Positions 1 through 6,432 of a stretch of 6,993 nucleotides of DNA are shown in pieces. Origin of the DNA: Verrucomicrobiota bacterium (GTDB lineage Bacteria; Verrucomicrobiota; Verrucomicrobiia; Verrucomicrobiales; Verrucomicrobiaceae). Within the stretch, counting starts at the first letter, position 1. Each line of letters begins with the position of its first letter. The notes under the pieces are model-generated. The model had not been told where the DNA came from, searched no databases, and saw only the letters and a list, made by a program, of their open reading frames with translations. Location: assembly GCA_021413535.1 (NCBI GenBank), contig JAIOQF010000133.1, forward strand, positions 1 to 6,993. The letters are read 5' to 3'. Both the position numbers and the translations under genes were made by a program.

Positions 1-431
1 GCCAGCACACCGCGCAGATCGAGCCGCCGTTGATATTTGAATCGGTGCACCATCAAGCGCACCGCATCCCGCGCGCGACAGGCTGACACGGCGAATTCAA
101 AATGCAGCTTCAAGTCCGCACAGTTGCCGCATTGGAAATCACCGGTCATGGTTCCCTCATAAGGTTCACCGCAAACCTTGCAAAACGGAGCCTCGATTCG
201 CGGAAGCTTATCCAGACATTCGTCGCAGAGCCAGCGCGCGGCGCCGTTCCGTTTCGCTTCCAGAGATGTTTCACAAATCTCACAATGCCGAGGGTAAACC
301 AGATCGAGGAAGGCGGTGAGGTAGCGTCTGAAGAATGATGAATTCCGAATGACGGATGACGAAGCCTCTGACGCAAGAACATTGCCCGAAACCAAGTCTC
401 CAGAATTCGAATTAGGGATTCCATTCGTCAT
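1..431 (-). CDS. comF: ComF family protein (double zinc ribbon plus phosphoribosyltransferase domain), C-terminus beyond window
   Basis: ComF proteins are cytoplasmic and linked to uptake of transforming DNA, with an N-terminal zinc ribbon and a C-terminal phosphoribosyltransferase-like fold. Reading from the ATG at 431 gives 143 complete codons before the window edge. Four CxxC pairs are visible: CEIC (50-53), CDEC (69-72), CKVC (84-87) and CGNC (101-104), preceded by the typical LVYPRHC context (44-50). The segment HRFKYQRRLDLRGVLA (from 129) matches the family's 'FKY' block leading into the transferase domain. The PRPP-binding loop would lie off-window. The gene starts 5 nt after the stop of the DUF2851 gene, so the two are probably co-transcribed. 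GAAGGA abuts the ATG. Residues 1-32 are Ser/Asn-rich, unlike ComF, and are encoded by a repeat-like segment. No other ATG, and only one TTG (395), lies between there and the first Cys pair, so the true start is uncertain. Confidence 0.92.
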   Translation of the reverse strand, partial: MTNGIPNSNSGDLVSGNVLASEASSSVIRNSSFFRRYLTAFLDLVYPRHCEICETSLEAKRNGAARWLCDECLDKLPRIEAPFCKVCGEPYEGTMTGDFQCGNCADLKLHFEFAVSACRARDAVRLMVHRFKYQRRLDLRGVL

Positions 432-432
432 T
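348..432. repeat. Short inverted-repeat-bounded segment, possible dispersed intergenic repeat
   Basis: The left edge AATGACGGATG (348-358) matches 10 of 11 bases with the reverse complement of the right edge (422-432, AATGACGAATG). Inside is a perfect 10-bp palindrome, AATTCGAATT (403-412). The stretch is visibly richer in A/T than its flanks and fills the junction between the DUF2851 stop and the conserved part of comF. Repeats built from GAATGACGAA-like words are, from memory, common between genes in Verrucomicrobiota and Planctomycetota. Only one copy is present here, so its repetitive nature is inferred. It is too short to encode a transposase and would be a passive element if mobile. Confidence 0.35.
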
Positions 433-436
433 TCCT

Positions 437-1840
437 TCACGCCCGCCACTCCTTCATTTTTTCCGGGAACGGACAACCCTCGCACGCGGAGTCGTCCTCC
501 AGACAGTAGTCTTCATAAATTTGCAGGAGCCCCTGCTGTTGGTAAAGCCGTTTTTGGAATGTGCGCGCCCGCGGATCTTCGCCAAACAAACGCAGCGCAG
601 CGCGGCGCACCTTCTGGTTATCGAGCAAGGCCGGCAGCTCCATGAATTCAGCCCACAAGTCACCTCGCTCCGGCACCAGCAGCGGATACACAACATTCGC
701 CAGCATTTCCTGCACGCGCGTGTCGCCGATGAGAGCGACTGACTTCGTGGCTGGTTCCGACATCAGCGTGTAATGCCGACTCCAATACTCGTGTTCCAGC
801 GCGAGCAGCGCAGCAGTAAAACCTTTCCGGCTCCAAGCTTTCGGCGTGCGCAGTGCGGCAAAAACTTTCTTCCAAGAATCAAGCAGCGCGCACAGCGCAC
901 CGAGCCTGCGCTGCGGATGATTGCCGGGCCGGGCTCCCGCAATCTGCCAGCGCGGGCGGTTCGGTTCCTCCAGCCAGTTGACATAGGCATTTCGTAGTTT
1001 CCACCAGCACGACCACATTACGCGCAAATAGGCGCGAGTCTCCGGCTCCGTGTCCTCATAGCGCACGGATTCAAGAAAGCCGGAGACACCAAAGAGCAGC
1101 GCCTCGCGCTCGGGCGCATCGTGCTTGAGCAACACTTTCAGCGGCAACCGCTGTGTCAGAATTGTGAAAGCCCGTTGATTGTGCCGATAGCCCAGCGCGT
1201 TCGCCAGACTCTGATACACCGCCTGCTCCCGCCCGTGAATGCGGATCAGTGCATGGAGCTTTTCCGATTTCCGTCGCAAACGAAACTGCGCCGCAGCTTC
1301 GACCAGCGACGATACTTGCGCGGATTCCATTTCGCTCAATGGCGTGGCGCAGCGTCCGAGCCGGGCCTCCGCCATGCGCCGAGGTTGCGCCGCATCCCGT
1401 AGCATCTCCGGCTTCAACCACACTTGCGTCACTTCGCGATGCGCCGCCGTCCGCGTGAACATCCGGGCTTCGGGTGCCTGCATAAAAAGATGCAACACAA
1501 CGCGCTCATAGTTTTCGTTCCCGCCATGGCCATGCCGCTCCCAGTCGCGCACGTCGGGATCGAGCTCGATATCACCGCGCAGAATCTCATCACCACACTG
1601 CAACGCACAACCCGTGAAGTCCGGCCCGGCCGCATGATTCCAGATGCCGAAGTCCCGCACCATGATCCGCTTGCCATCCATACTGGTGAACTCATTGCCA
1701 AACTCGCCCGCGAACCACAGGCTTTGCAAATCCAACTCACTCAACGATTCACTCCATCCCGGCAGATTTTCTCCGATGCCATCAAACACGCTGTTGGTGA
1801 ATGCGTGGTAGCGCGAAGCCAGAGAAAGCGCAGCAGCCAT
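437..1840 (-). CDS. DUF2851 family protein
   Basis: This is a 467-residue soluble protein of a family with no established function. Family hallmarks are in the N-terminal third: LQSLW (38-42), DGKRI (55-59), GIWNHAAGPDF (65-75) and GDIELDPDVRDWERHGHG starting at 89, followed by ENYERVVLHLF (109-119). The acidic and His/Asn-rich block at 89-110 looks like a possible active or metal site, but that is inference. The middle is helical and Arg/Leu-rich. The C-terminus carries three cysteines, C446, C453 and C456 (C-x6-C-x2-C), just before the end. No signal peptide or membrane segment is visible. The ATG at 1840 is the first in-frame one that keeps the Y..F-type N-terminus. A GAGGT lies 23 nt upstream, too far to be a convincing ribosome binding site. 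The gene is first in a minus-strand pair with comF. Family assignment is from motif recognition, not a profile search. Confidence 0.85.
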   Translation of the reverse strand: MAAALSLASRYHAFTNSVFDGIGENLPGWSESLSELDLQSLWFAGEFGNEFTSMDGKRIMVRDFGIWNHAAGPDFTGCALQCGDEILRGDIELDPDVRDWERHGHGGNENYERVVLHLFMQAPEARMFTRTAAHREVTQVWLKPEMLRDAAQPRRMAEARLGRCATPLSEMESAQVSSLVEAAAQFRLRRKSEKLHALIRIHGREQAVYQSLANALGYRHNQRAFTILTQRLPLKVLLKHDAPEREALLFGVSGFLESVRYEDTEPETRAYLRVMWSCWWKLRNAYVNWLEEPNRPRWQIAGARPGNHPQRRLGALCALLDSWKKVFAALRTPKAWSRKGFTAALLALEHEYWSRHYTLMSEPATKSVALIGDTRVQEMLANVVYPLLVPERGDLWAEFMELPALLDNQKVRRAALRLFGEDPRARTFQKRLYQQQGLLQIYEDYCLEDDSACEGCPFPEKMKEWRA

Positions 1841-1942
1841 TCATTGAGCATAGGGAAAAAATTACCTCACGCAATCCGCACGTCGTGCCGCCCGGATGTT
1901 TTCCCGTTGCCCTATTCTCAGACACAGACAATCTATCGCGAC
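1841..1942. other. Divergent intergenic region between DUF2851 and TPR genes
   Basis: This 102-bp gap separates two divergently transcribed genes and must hold the start signals of both unless they lie inside the genes. I see no convincing -35/-10 pair: TTGCCC at 1907-1912 has only a poor -10 match (AATCTA) at 17 bp spacing. An A-run (1856-1861) lies next to the DUF2851 start. No hairpin or repeat was noticed. Confidence 0.35.
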
Positions 1943-2692
1943 ATGTTGCACCGAATTATTCTGTCGCTTCTGCTCGCTAGCAACTTGACCGCACAAGATG
2001 CCGCTGCTGTCGATGAATCCGAACTGGTCAACCGAGGAAATAATGCCGCAGCACTGGCCCGTGTTGGAGAACTCAGTCAGGCCGAAAGCGAATACCGCGC
2101 CGTCATTGCCGATGCGCAACGAACGCTGGGCCCCGAAAAACCTGCAACGATTAATTTGCGCATCGGCCTGGCCATCGTGCTCCGTGTGAAAGGCGACTAC
2201 GAAGAAGCCGTAAAGGAATCACGTGATCTCATGCGCCTCGTCGTGCGCGTGGTCGGCCCCGAACATGGTGCCACAATGCTCATCTGGGCGAATCTCGCCA
2301 GAAGTCTGGCTGGCCAGCAAAAATACGACGAGGCCGCAGCCGTTTACTCCGCCATGCTTCAGGTGTTGAATCAAGCCAAGGGCAACGAACATCCCGACAC
2401 CCTCAAAGCCCGCGAGGGACGCGCCGAGGTGCTGCTCGCACAAGGCAAACTCAAAGAAGCCGAACCCGAGTTGCGCAAGATTTTACCACTCATGGAACTC
2501 TCACTGGGCAAAGATCATCAGCAGACCTTGGCGGCCATGGCAGCCTTGGCGAAATGCGCCAAGGAACACGGGAACACGCCAGAAGCGATCGCACTGATGA
2601 AGCGCGCCTCCGACAGCGCACTAAAAAAATTCGGCGAGAAACATCCCGACACCGTGAGCTACGAGACGCTATTGAAACAATGGCAGCCGTGA
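1943..2692 (+). CDS. Exported tetratricopeptide repeat protein (kinesin light chain type repeats)
   Basis: The 249-residue product starts with a short signal peptide: Arg at position 4, a hydrophobic core ILSLLLASNL, and a likely cut after LTA (17). The rest is predicted all-helical TPR. A [L/V/F]G-x-[E/K/D]-[H/K]-x-x-T signature occurs five times at residues 62, 104, 146, 188 and 230, exactly 42 residues apart. This is the spacing of TPR_10/TPR_12 (kinesin light chain) repeats. The protein is therefore mostly a protein-binding solenoid with no enzyme domain, probably periplasmic or secreted, with unknown partner. The reading frame stays open upstream to 1424, but that part is antisense to the conserved DUF2851 gene. 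The ATG at 1943 directly precedes the signal peptide, so it is the chosen start. No Shine-Dalgarno sequence is visible. The gene ends opposite the L,D-transpeptidase gene. Confidence 0.85.
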   Translation: MLHRIILSLLLASNLTAQDAAAVDESELVNRGNNAAALARVGELSQAESEYRAVIADAQRTLGPEKPATINLRIGLAIVLRVKGDYEEAVKESRDLMRLVVRVVGPEHGATMLIWANLARSLAGQQKYDEAAAVYSAMLQVLNQAKGNEHPDTLKAREGRAEVLLAQGKLKEAEPELRKILPLMELSLGKDHQQTLAAMAALAKCAKEHGNTPEAIALMKRASDSALKKFGEKHPDTVSYETLLKQWQP

Positions 2693-2693
2693 A

Positions 2694-2722
2694 GTGGCAC
2701 AGGCTCTGAAAGCCGGTGTCAC
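2694..2722. terminator. Hairpin between convergent stop codons, probable bidirectional terminator
   Basis: The left arm 2694-2705 pairs with 2711-2722 over 12 positions, with one G-T wobble and one A-G mismatch, around a 5-nt loop (CTGAA). It begins 2 nt after the TPR stop and ends 2 nt before the stop of the transpeptidase gene on the other strand. No T-run follows on either side, so it is not a canonical intrinsic terminator. Its position and stem strength suggest transcription ending or 3'-end protection for both genes. Confidence 0.55.
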
Positions 2723-2724
2723 GA

Positions 2725-3315
2725 CTACTGCATCACCGTCACCGGAGTGCCCACGTCCACCGCTTGATAAAGCGCGGCCGCAAACCAGCCCGGCATTCGG
2801 ATGCAACCATGCGAATCTGGATAACCCGGCATAAAGCCCTCGTGCATTCCAGTGCCACCATTGAATCGCATGAAATGCGCCATGGGCGCCCCATCAAACG
2901 TGGCGCCGGGCGGCTTCGGATCTTTTGAGGTATCCACATCCGGCTGGATGATCTTGCCTTCAAAATCTACATAGTTCCCGAAGAGCGTTGACCTGTGTTC
3001 CGGATCCATTTCTGTGATTCGGAAATGCCCGGTCGCCGTGGCATTGCCCTCACGACCCGTGGAAATGGGTGCCACACCCGCAAGCTTGCCGCCTTTATAG
3101 AAATAAGCGCGCTGCTCACTGAGCACCAGTTTGATTGATGGCGAGCCAGAAATGCGGTCATCGATCCACAAGTTCTCATTCTCGTAGTGTCGACGGGAGT
3201 CGGTGGTCACAATGCCACCTGCAGGCTTTTGGGCAACCGGTGTGCTTTCGCAGCCGGTGGTTCCGAAAACCGCAAGCAAAGTGAGACTGAAAATGGCGAG
3301 GCGGTATAAGATCAT
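2725..3315 (-). CDS. L,D-transpeptidase (YkuD domain) lipoprotein
   Basis: YkuD enzymes use a catalytic cysteine to form 3-3 peptidoglycan crosslinks or attach proteins to peptidoglycan in the periplasm. The 196-residue product has the active-site block H158...S168-H169-G170-C171-I-R173, with C171 as nucleophile and H158 and H169 as partners. The N-terminal strand region (residues 61-90, including LSEQRAYFYKGG and PISTGREG) is also typical. Residues 3-20 are a hydrophobic signal ending in TTGC, with C22 the likely lipidated residue. Glu at +2 predicts outer-membrane retention under the enterobacterial rule, which may not hold here. The frame can be extended to a TTG at 3351, but the ATG at 3315 gives a normal lipoprotein signal and was chosen. 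No Shine-Dalgarno sequence is visible. The stop is TAG. The gene is monocistronic in this window. Which reaction it performs (crosslinking or protein attachment) cannot be read from the sequence. Confidence 0.93.
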   Translation of the reverse strand: MILYRLAIFSLTLLAVFGTTGCESTPVAQKPAGGIVTTDSRRHYENENLWIDDRISGSPSIKLVLSEQRAYFYKGGKLAGVAPISTGREGNATATGHFRITEMDPEHRSTLFGNYVDFEGKIIQPDVDTSKDPKPPGATFDGAPMAHFMRFNGGTGMHEGFMPGYPDSHGCIRMPGWFAAALYQAVDVGTPVTVMQ

Positions 3316-3601
3316 CGTGAAGATAAGACAGGGTGTCGGGCCTGTGTGCAAAATTTGCGCTGCAATATTTTCCCCATAAGCCGCAACGATTCAACGGGTT
3401 TGTGAGATCAGAGAACAGCAAATCTCAATATTTGCGCGTCACCGGCCCGTTTGCGTAAGCACCCTGACTCCATCAACTTAGAGCTACCGCAATATGCGCC
3501 CAACCATAGGACAACATTCGCCGACGGATCGCAACATTTGCGCAGGCTTCACCAAGTCGTGAGCAGCCACTAGGTAGGGTTCATGGTTCAGTTGCGCGTT
3601 C
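3316..3601. promoter_or_regulatory. Divergent intergenic region with three CAAnATTTGCGC motifs upstream of the cbb3 operon
   Basis: The 286-bp gap lies between the transpeptidase start and the first small gene of the oxidase operon. It holds three copies of a 12-mer that differ only at position 4: CAAAATTTGCGC (3349-3360), CAATATTTGCGC (3426-3437) and CAACATTTGCGC (3532-3543). Two copies are preceded by G, giving a GCAA-N3-TTGC dyad. Degenerate relatives occur at 3490-3499 (CAATATGCGC) and 3512-3522 (CAACATTCGCC). All face the same way. The first lies 34 bp upstream of the transpeptidase ATG and the last 58 bp upstream of the small CcoS-like gene. No FNR-type TTGAT-N4-ATCAA box is present and no convincing -35/-10 pair was found. 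A regulator-binding role is inference. Confidence 0.4.
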
Positions 3602-3760
3602 ATGGAAGTCCTCGGCCTGACCATCTTTATCAGCTTCGCGCTGGGCGCGCTTTTTGCCGCCATGTTCTTCTTCAGCCAGCGCGACTCGCGCCGCGGCATC
3701 GAACAGGACGCGCTGCTGCCGCTCGATGATGCGCCAGCCGTCAAGAAACCTCGCCCCTGA
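3602..3760 (+). CDS. Small single-span membrane protein at head of cbb3 operon, CcoS-like
   Basis: The 52-residue product has one hydrophobic segment (about residues 4-24, with an FFF run at 22-24), then a charged stretch (QRDSRRGIEQD) and the tail ALLPLDDAPAVKKPRP. Size, topology and position immediately before ccoN fit a CcoS/FixS-type assembly protein, a family known to be needed for cofactor insertion into cbb3 oxidase. The usual GQFDD motif of CcoS is absent, and the LPLDD tail resembles the CcoQ-like protein encoded after the fusion. It may therefore be a lineage-specific variant or a second CcoQ-type subunit. The ATG at 3602 is the only in-frame ATG after an upstream TAG (3575). No Shine-Dalgarno sequence sits at a useful distance; GGTAGGG (3573-3579) is about 22 nt away. 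The gap to the next gene is 26 nt. Confidence 0.65.
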   Translation: MEVLGLTIFISFALGALFAAMFFFSQRDSRRGIEQDALLPLDDAPAVKKPRP

Positions 3761-3786
3761 TCCAACACCCCAGCCTCCCATCCGCC

Positions 3787-6207
3787 ATGCCTGACACCGA
3801 CAAAGTCCTCATTGAATTCGACGACCGCAGCGTGCGGCGTTTCATGCTTGCCTCCATCATCTGGGGTGCCGTGGCCATGCTGGTCGGGGTCATCGCCGCC
3901 TCCCAGCTCAACTTTTGGCAGATGAACGGGAAGTTTCTCGAGTGGCTTACGTTCGGCTGGTTCAAAAACGAGGGTGTCGATTTCCTCAGTTTCGGCCGGC
4001 TCCGCCCGCTCCACACCAACGCCGCCATCTTCGCCTTCGTGGGCAACATGATGTTCGCCGGCATTTACTATTCCACGCAGCGTCTCTGCAAATGCCGCAT
4101 GGCCTCGGACCTGCTTTCCAGCATAAACTTCTGGGGCTGGCAGCTCATTATTGTCTGCGCAGCGATCACGCTTCCTGCAGGCCTGACGCGGGGCAAAGAA
4201 TACGCCGAACTCATCTGGCCGATCAACATCATGGTGGCGGTTGTCTGGCTCGTGTTCGCCTTCAATTTCTTCTGGACGCTGGCCAAACGCAACGAGCCCT
4301 CGCTTTACGTCGCGCTGTGGTTCTACATCGCCACCATTGTGACGGTGACCATGCTTTACGTGGTCAATCATCTTTCGATCCCGACCTCGCTAACCCATAG
4401 CTATGGCATCTTCGCGGGCGTGCAAGATGGGCTGGTGCAGTGGTGGTATGGGCACAACGCCGTCGCCTTCTTCCTCACCACCCCCATTCTCGGCATCATG
4501 TATTATTTCATGCCGAAAGCAGCGGAGCGCCCGGTTTACTCCTACCGGCTCTCGATCATTCACTTCTGGTCGCTGGTCTTCATCTACATCTGGGCGGGCC
4601 CGCACCACCTCCTCAATACCGCCTTGCCCCACTGGCTCCAGCTGATCGGGATGACCTTCAGCCTCATGCTCTGGGCGCCATCTTGGGGCGGCATGCTTAA
4701 CGGTCTCCTCACTTTGCGCGGCGCTTGGGACAAGCTGCGCACCGATCCCGTGATCAAATTCTATGTGGCGGCGATCACCTTCTATGGGATGTCGACCTTT
4801 GAAGGCCCGCTGCTTTCCATCCGCGCGGTGAACGCACTGTCGCACTACACCGACTGGACCATCGGTCACGTGCACAGCGGCACTCTCGGCTGGAACGGAT
4901 TCATGGCGGCCGGGATGTTCTACTGGCTGACCCCGCGTCTCTGGGGCACCAAGCTTCACTCGAAGCAGTTGGCTAATTTCCACTTCTGGACCGGCATTGT
5001 CGGCATCCTCTTTTATGTGGCGTCGATGTGGGTCAGCGGCATCACCCAAGGGCTGATGCTCAATGAAACGCGCGATGGCGGCACGTCACTGGTCTATGAA
5101 TTCGTTCAGACGCTCAACGCGATCCGTTTCCTCATGCTGCTCCGCGTCGTCGGCGGCGTGCTCTACCTCGGCGGCTACCTGCTGATGATCTACAATCTAT
5201 GGAAGACCATCCGCAGCGGCAAACCAGTCAACGAAACCCGCGAAGTCGTCCCGCTCAAACCCGCTGCGGACAAAGTCATGACCTGGCGCGAGACCTTCGT
5301 AAACGATCCCATGATCTATTGCGTTCTCGGCCTGGTGCTGATCCTCGCGTGGTTCTTCCTTCCTCCCTACGCGAACCTTGTTGCGCTCGCCTGGGCTTGC
5401 ATCGTCGCCGTTCTCGCGGTGAAGAAATTCCAGAAGAGCGGCAAGTCCTGGGCGCACTGGTATGAAAAGCTGCTGGAAAACTATCTACCCTTCACCGTGC
5501 TCACCTTTGTGGCCGTGGTCATCGGCGGTGTCATCCAGATCCTGCCCACGGTTTTCGTGAGCCGCGCCAAGAACATCGAGGATCGCCTCGAAAAAGTTCC
5601 CACGCCGCTCGAGCTCGCCGGTCGCGACATTTATGTCAGTGAAGGTTGTTACAATTGTCATTCGCAGATGATCCGCACCCTGGTGCCTGATGTGCTGCGC
5701 TACGGTGACTACTCGCGTCTCGGTGAAAGCATTTACGACCATCCGTTCCAGTGGGGCAGCAAGCGCACCGGTCCCGATCTCGCCCGCATCAGCGGCAAGT
5801 ATCCCAATGCCTGGCACTACAACCATATGCGCAATCCACGAGACCTGAACGCGGACTCGAACATGCCGTCTTACTCGTGGATGCTCACCCGGAAAGCTGA
5901 TCTTGCGGCCCTGCCCTCAAAGATCGCCGTCCAGCGCTATCTCGGCGTCCCCTTCCCAGCGATGACCGCAGATGACATCCGCGACAAGGCCATCAAACAA
6001 GGCATCGAGATCGCAACCGATTTGAAGGCCAATGGCGCATTCGCTGAGGCCGATTCGCAGATTGTCGCGCTCATCGCCTACCTCCAGAACTTCGGCAAGT
6101 TCGAGAAGCCCGGCGAGGCTCCCGGTAAAATTCCGTGGACCAACGAACCCTTCCCCATTCAACCCGGCTCTCCGGACAAGTTCCGCGCCGCCGTCATCAA
6201 ACCCTGA
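3787..6207 (+). CDS. ccoNO: cbb3-type cytochrome c oxidase, fused subunits I and II (CcoN-CcoO)
   Basis: The 806-residue protein joins the catalytic subunit and the monohaem cytochrome c subunit of a C-family haem-copper oxidase, which reduces oxygen at high affinity and pumps protons across the inner membrane. The CcoN part (about 1-485) has all metal ligands, offset by 16 from Pseudomonas stutzeri numbering: H76 and H363 for haem b, H361 for haem b3, H223, H273 and H274 for CuB, and Y267 as the crosslinked tyrosine. E339 lies in the conserved TFEGP. Residues about 497-548 form a linker with two extra predicted membrane spans. The CcoO part (about 553-806) has its anchor helix at 566-588, CYNCH at 621-625 as haem c site, SKRTGPDLAR (658-667), and M693 in NMPSYSWM as likely axial ligand. 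The start has no Shine-Dalgarno sequence, but the N-terminus aligns with CcoN. A separate ccoO start is not evident, since the frame runs unbroken through the linker. Confidence 0.97.
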   Translation: MPDTDKVLIEFDDRSVRRFMLASIIWGAVAMLVGVIAASQLNFWQMNGKFLEWLTFGWFKNEGVDFLSFGRLRPLHTNAAIFAFVGNMMFAGIYYSTQRLCKCRMASDLLSSINFWGWQLIIVCAAITLPAGLTRGKEYAELIWPINIMVAVVWLVFAFNFFWTLAKRNEPSLYVALWFYIATIVTVTMLYVVNHLSIPTSLTHSYGIFAGVQDGLVQWWYGHNAVAFFLTTPILGIMYYFMPKAAERPVYSYRLSIIHFWSLVFIYIWAGPHHLLNTALPHWLQLIGMTFSLMLWAPSWGGMLNGLLTLRGAWDKLRTDPVIKFYVAAITFYGMSTFEGPLLSIRAVNALSHYTDWTIGHVHSGTLGWNGFMAAGMFYWLTPRLWGTKLHSKQLANFHFWTGIVGILFYVASMWVSGITQGLMLNETRDGGTSLVYEFVQTLNAIRFLMLLRVVGGVLYLGGYLLMIYNLWKTIRSGKPVNETREVVPLKPAADKVMTWRETFVNDPMIYCVLGLVLILAWFFLPPYANLVALAWACIVAVLAVKKFQKSGKSWAHWYEKLLENYLPFTVLTFVAVVIGGVIQILPTVFVSRAKNIEDRLEKVPTPLELAGRDIYVSEGCYNCHSQMIRTLVPDVLRYGDYSRLGESIYDHPFQWGSKRTGPDLARISGKYPNAWHYNHMRNPRDLNADSNMPSYSWMLTRKADLAALPSKIAVQRYLGVPFPAMTADDIRDKAIKQGIEIATDLKANGAFAEADSQIVALIAYLQNFGKFEKPGEAPGKIPWTNEPFPIQPGSPDKFRAAVIKP

Positions 6208-6218
6208 TCCTTATCACC

Positions 6219-6410
6219 ATGTTCCGCCGTGTTGTCACCGATTCCTGGCATGACTGGGCGTCCTACGCCGCCTTCGCCATCACCTTCCTCGTTTTCATTG
6301 TGGCCTTCGTCCGCACGATCCTGATGCGGAAAGACCGGATCGATCACATTGCCCGGCTGCCGCTCGATGATGGTGCGCCGATTGCGAAATCCAACACCCG
6401 CAACCCCTGA
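6219..6410 (+). CDS. ccoQ: Small membrane protein, CcoQ/FixQ-like cbb3 oxidase subunit
   Basis: The 63-residue product has one membrane span (about residues 17-36, AAFAITFLVFIVAFVRTIL), then a basic stretch (MRKDRIDH) and the tail ARLPLDDGAPIAKS. CcoQ proteins are small single-span subunits that stabilise the cbb3 complex and typically end in an acidic LPF/LPL-x-D patch. Position between the N-O fusion and ccoP is the usual place for ccoQ. The start is 11 nt after the fusion's stop, with TTATCACC before the ATG and no Shine-Dalgarno sequence. It has a longer N-terminus (FRRVVTDSWHDW) than common CcoQ proteins. Identification rests on context, size and tail; sequence similarity to proteobacterial CcoQ is weak. 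Confidence 0.75.
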   Translation: MFRRVVTDSWHDWASYAAFAITFLVFIVAFVRTILMRKDRIDHIARLPLDDGAPIAKSNTRNP

Positions 6411-6432
6411 AGCCGACTCACCCATCACCGTC

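Noticed and set aside
146..424. 92-codon open frame on the minus strand over the comF start
   Set aside because: It is in another frame of the same strand; the correct frame shows four CxxC pairs of ComF.
1907..1935. Sigma-70-like promoter for the TPR gene
   Set aside because: TTGCCC with AATCTA at 17 bp is too weak a match to claim as a promoter.
1424..1942. Upstream open extension of the TPR frame (173 further codons)
   Set aside because: It is antisense to the conserved DUF2851 gene, its composition is Arg/Pro/His-rich, and a signal peptide starts exactly at the internal ATG at 1943.
3316..3351. TTG start giving a 208-residue L,D-transpeptidase
   Set aside because: The extra 12 residues precede an otherwise normal lipoprotein signal beginning at the ATG at 3315.
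3316..3601. FNR/Anr-type site (TTGAT-N4-ATCAA) for the cbb3 operon
   Set aside because: ATCAA at 3472-3476 has no TTGAT partner at the required spacing, and no other near match was found.
3583..3732. Short frame from the ATG at 3583, which has a GGTAGGG upstream
   Set aside because: It is out of frame with the membrane protein starting at 3602 and encodes an Arg/Pro/His-rich product with no hydrophobic segment. The 3602 frame fits a cbb3 operon small protein.
3484..4371. 295-codon open frame on the minus strand
   Set aside because: It runs across the intergenic region and opposite the N-terminal CcoN helices. Its Asp/His/Glu/Pro-rich composition is typical of a shadow frame of a GC-rich membrane protein gene, and it matches no family I recognise.
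4390..5049. 219-codon open frame on the minus strand
   Set aside because: It is entirely opposite the haem-ligand region of ccoNO and has shadow-frame composition.
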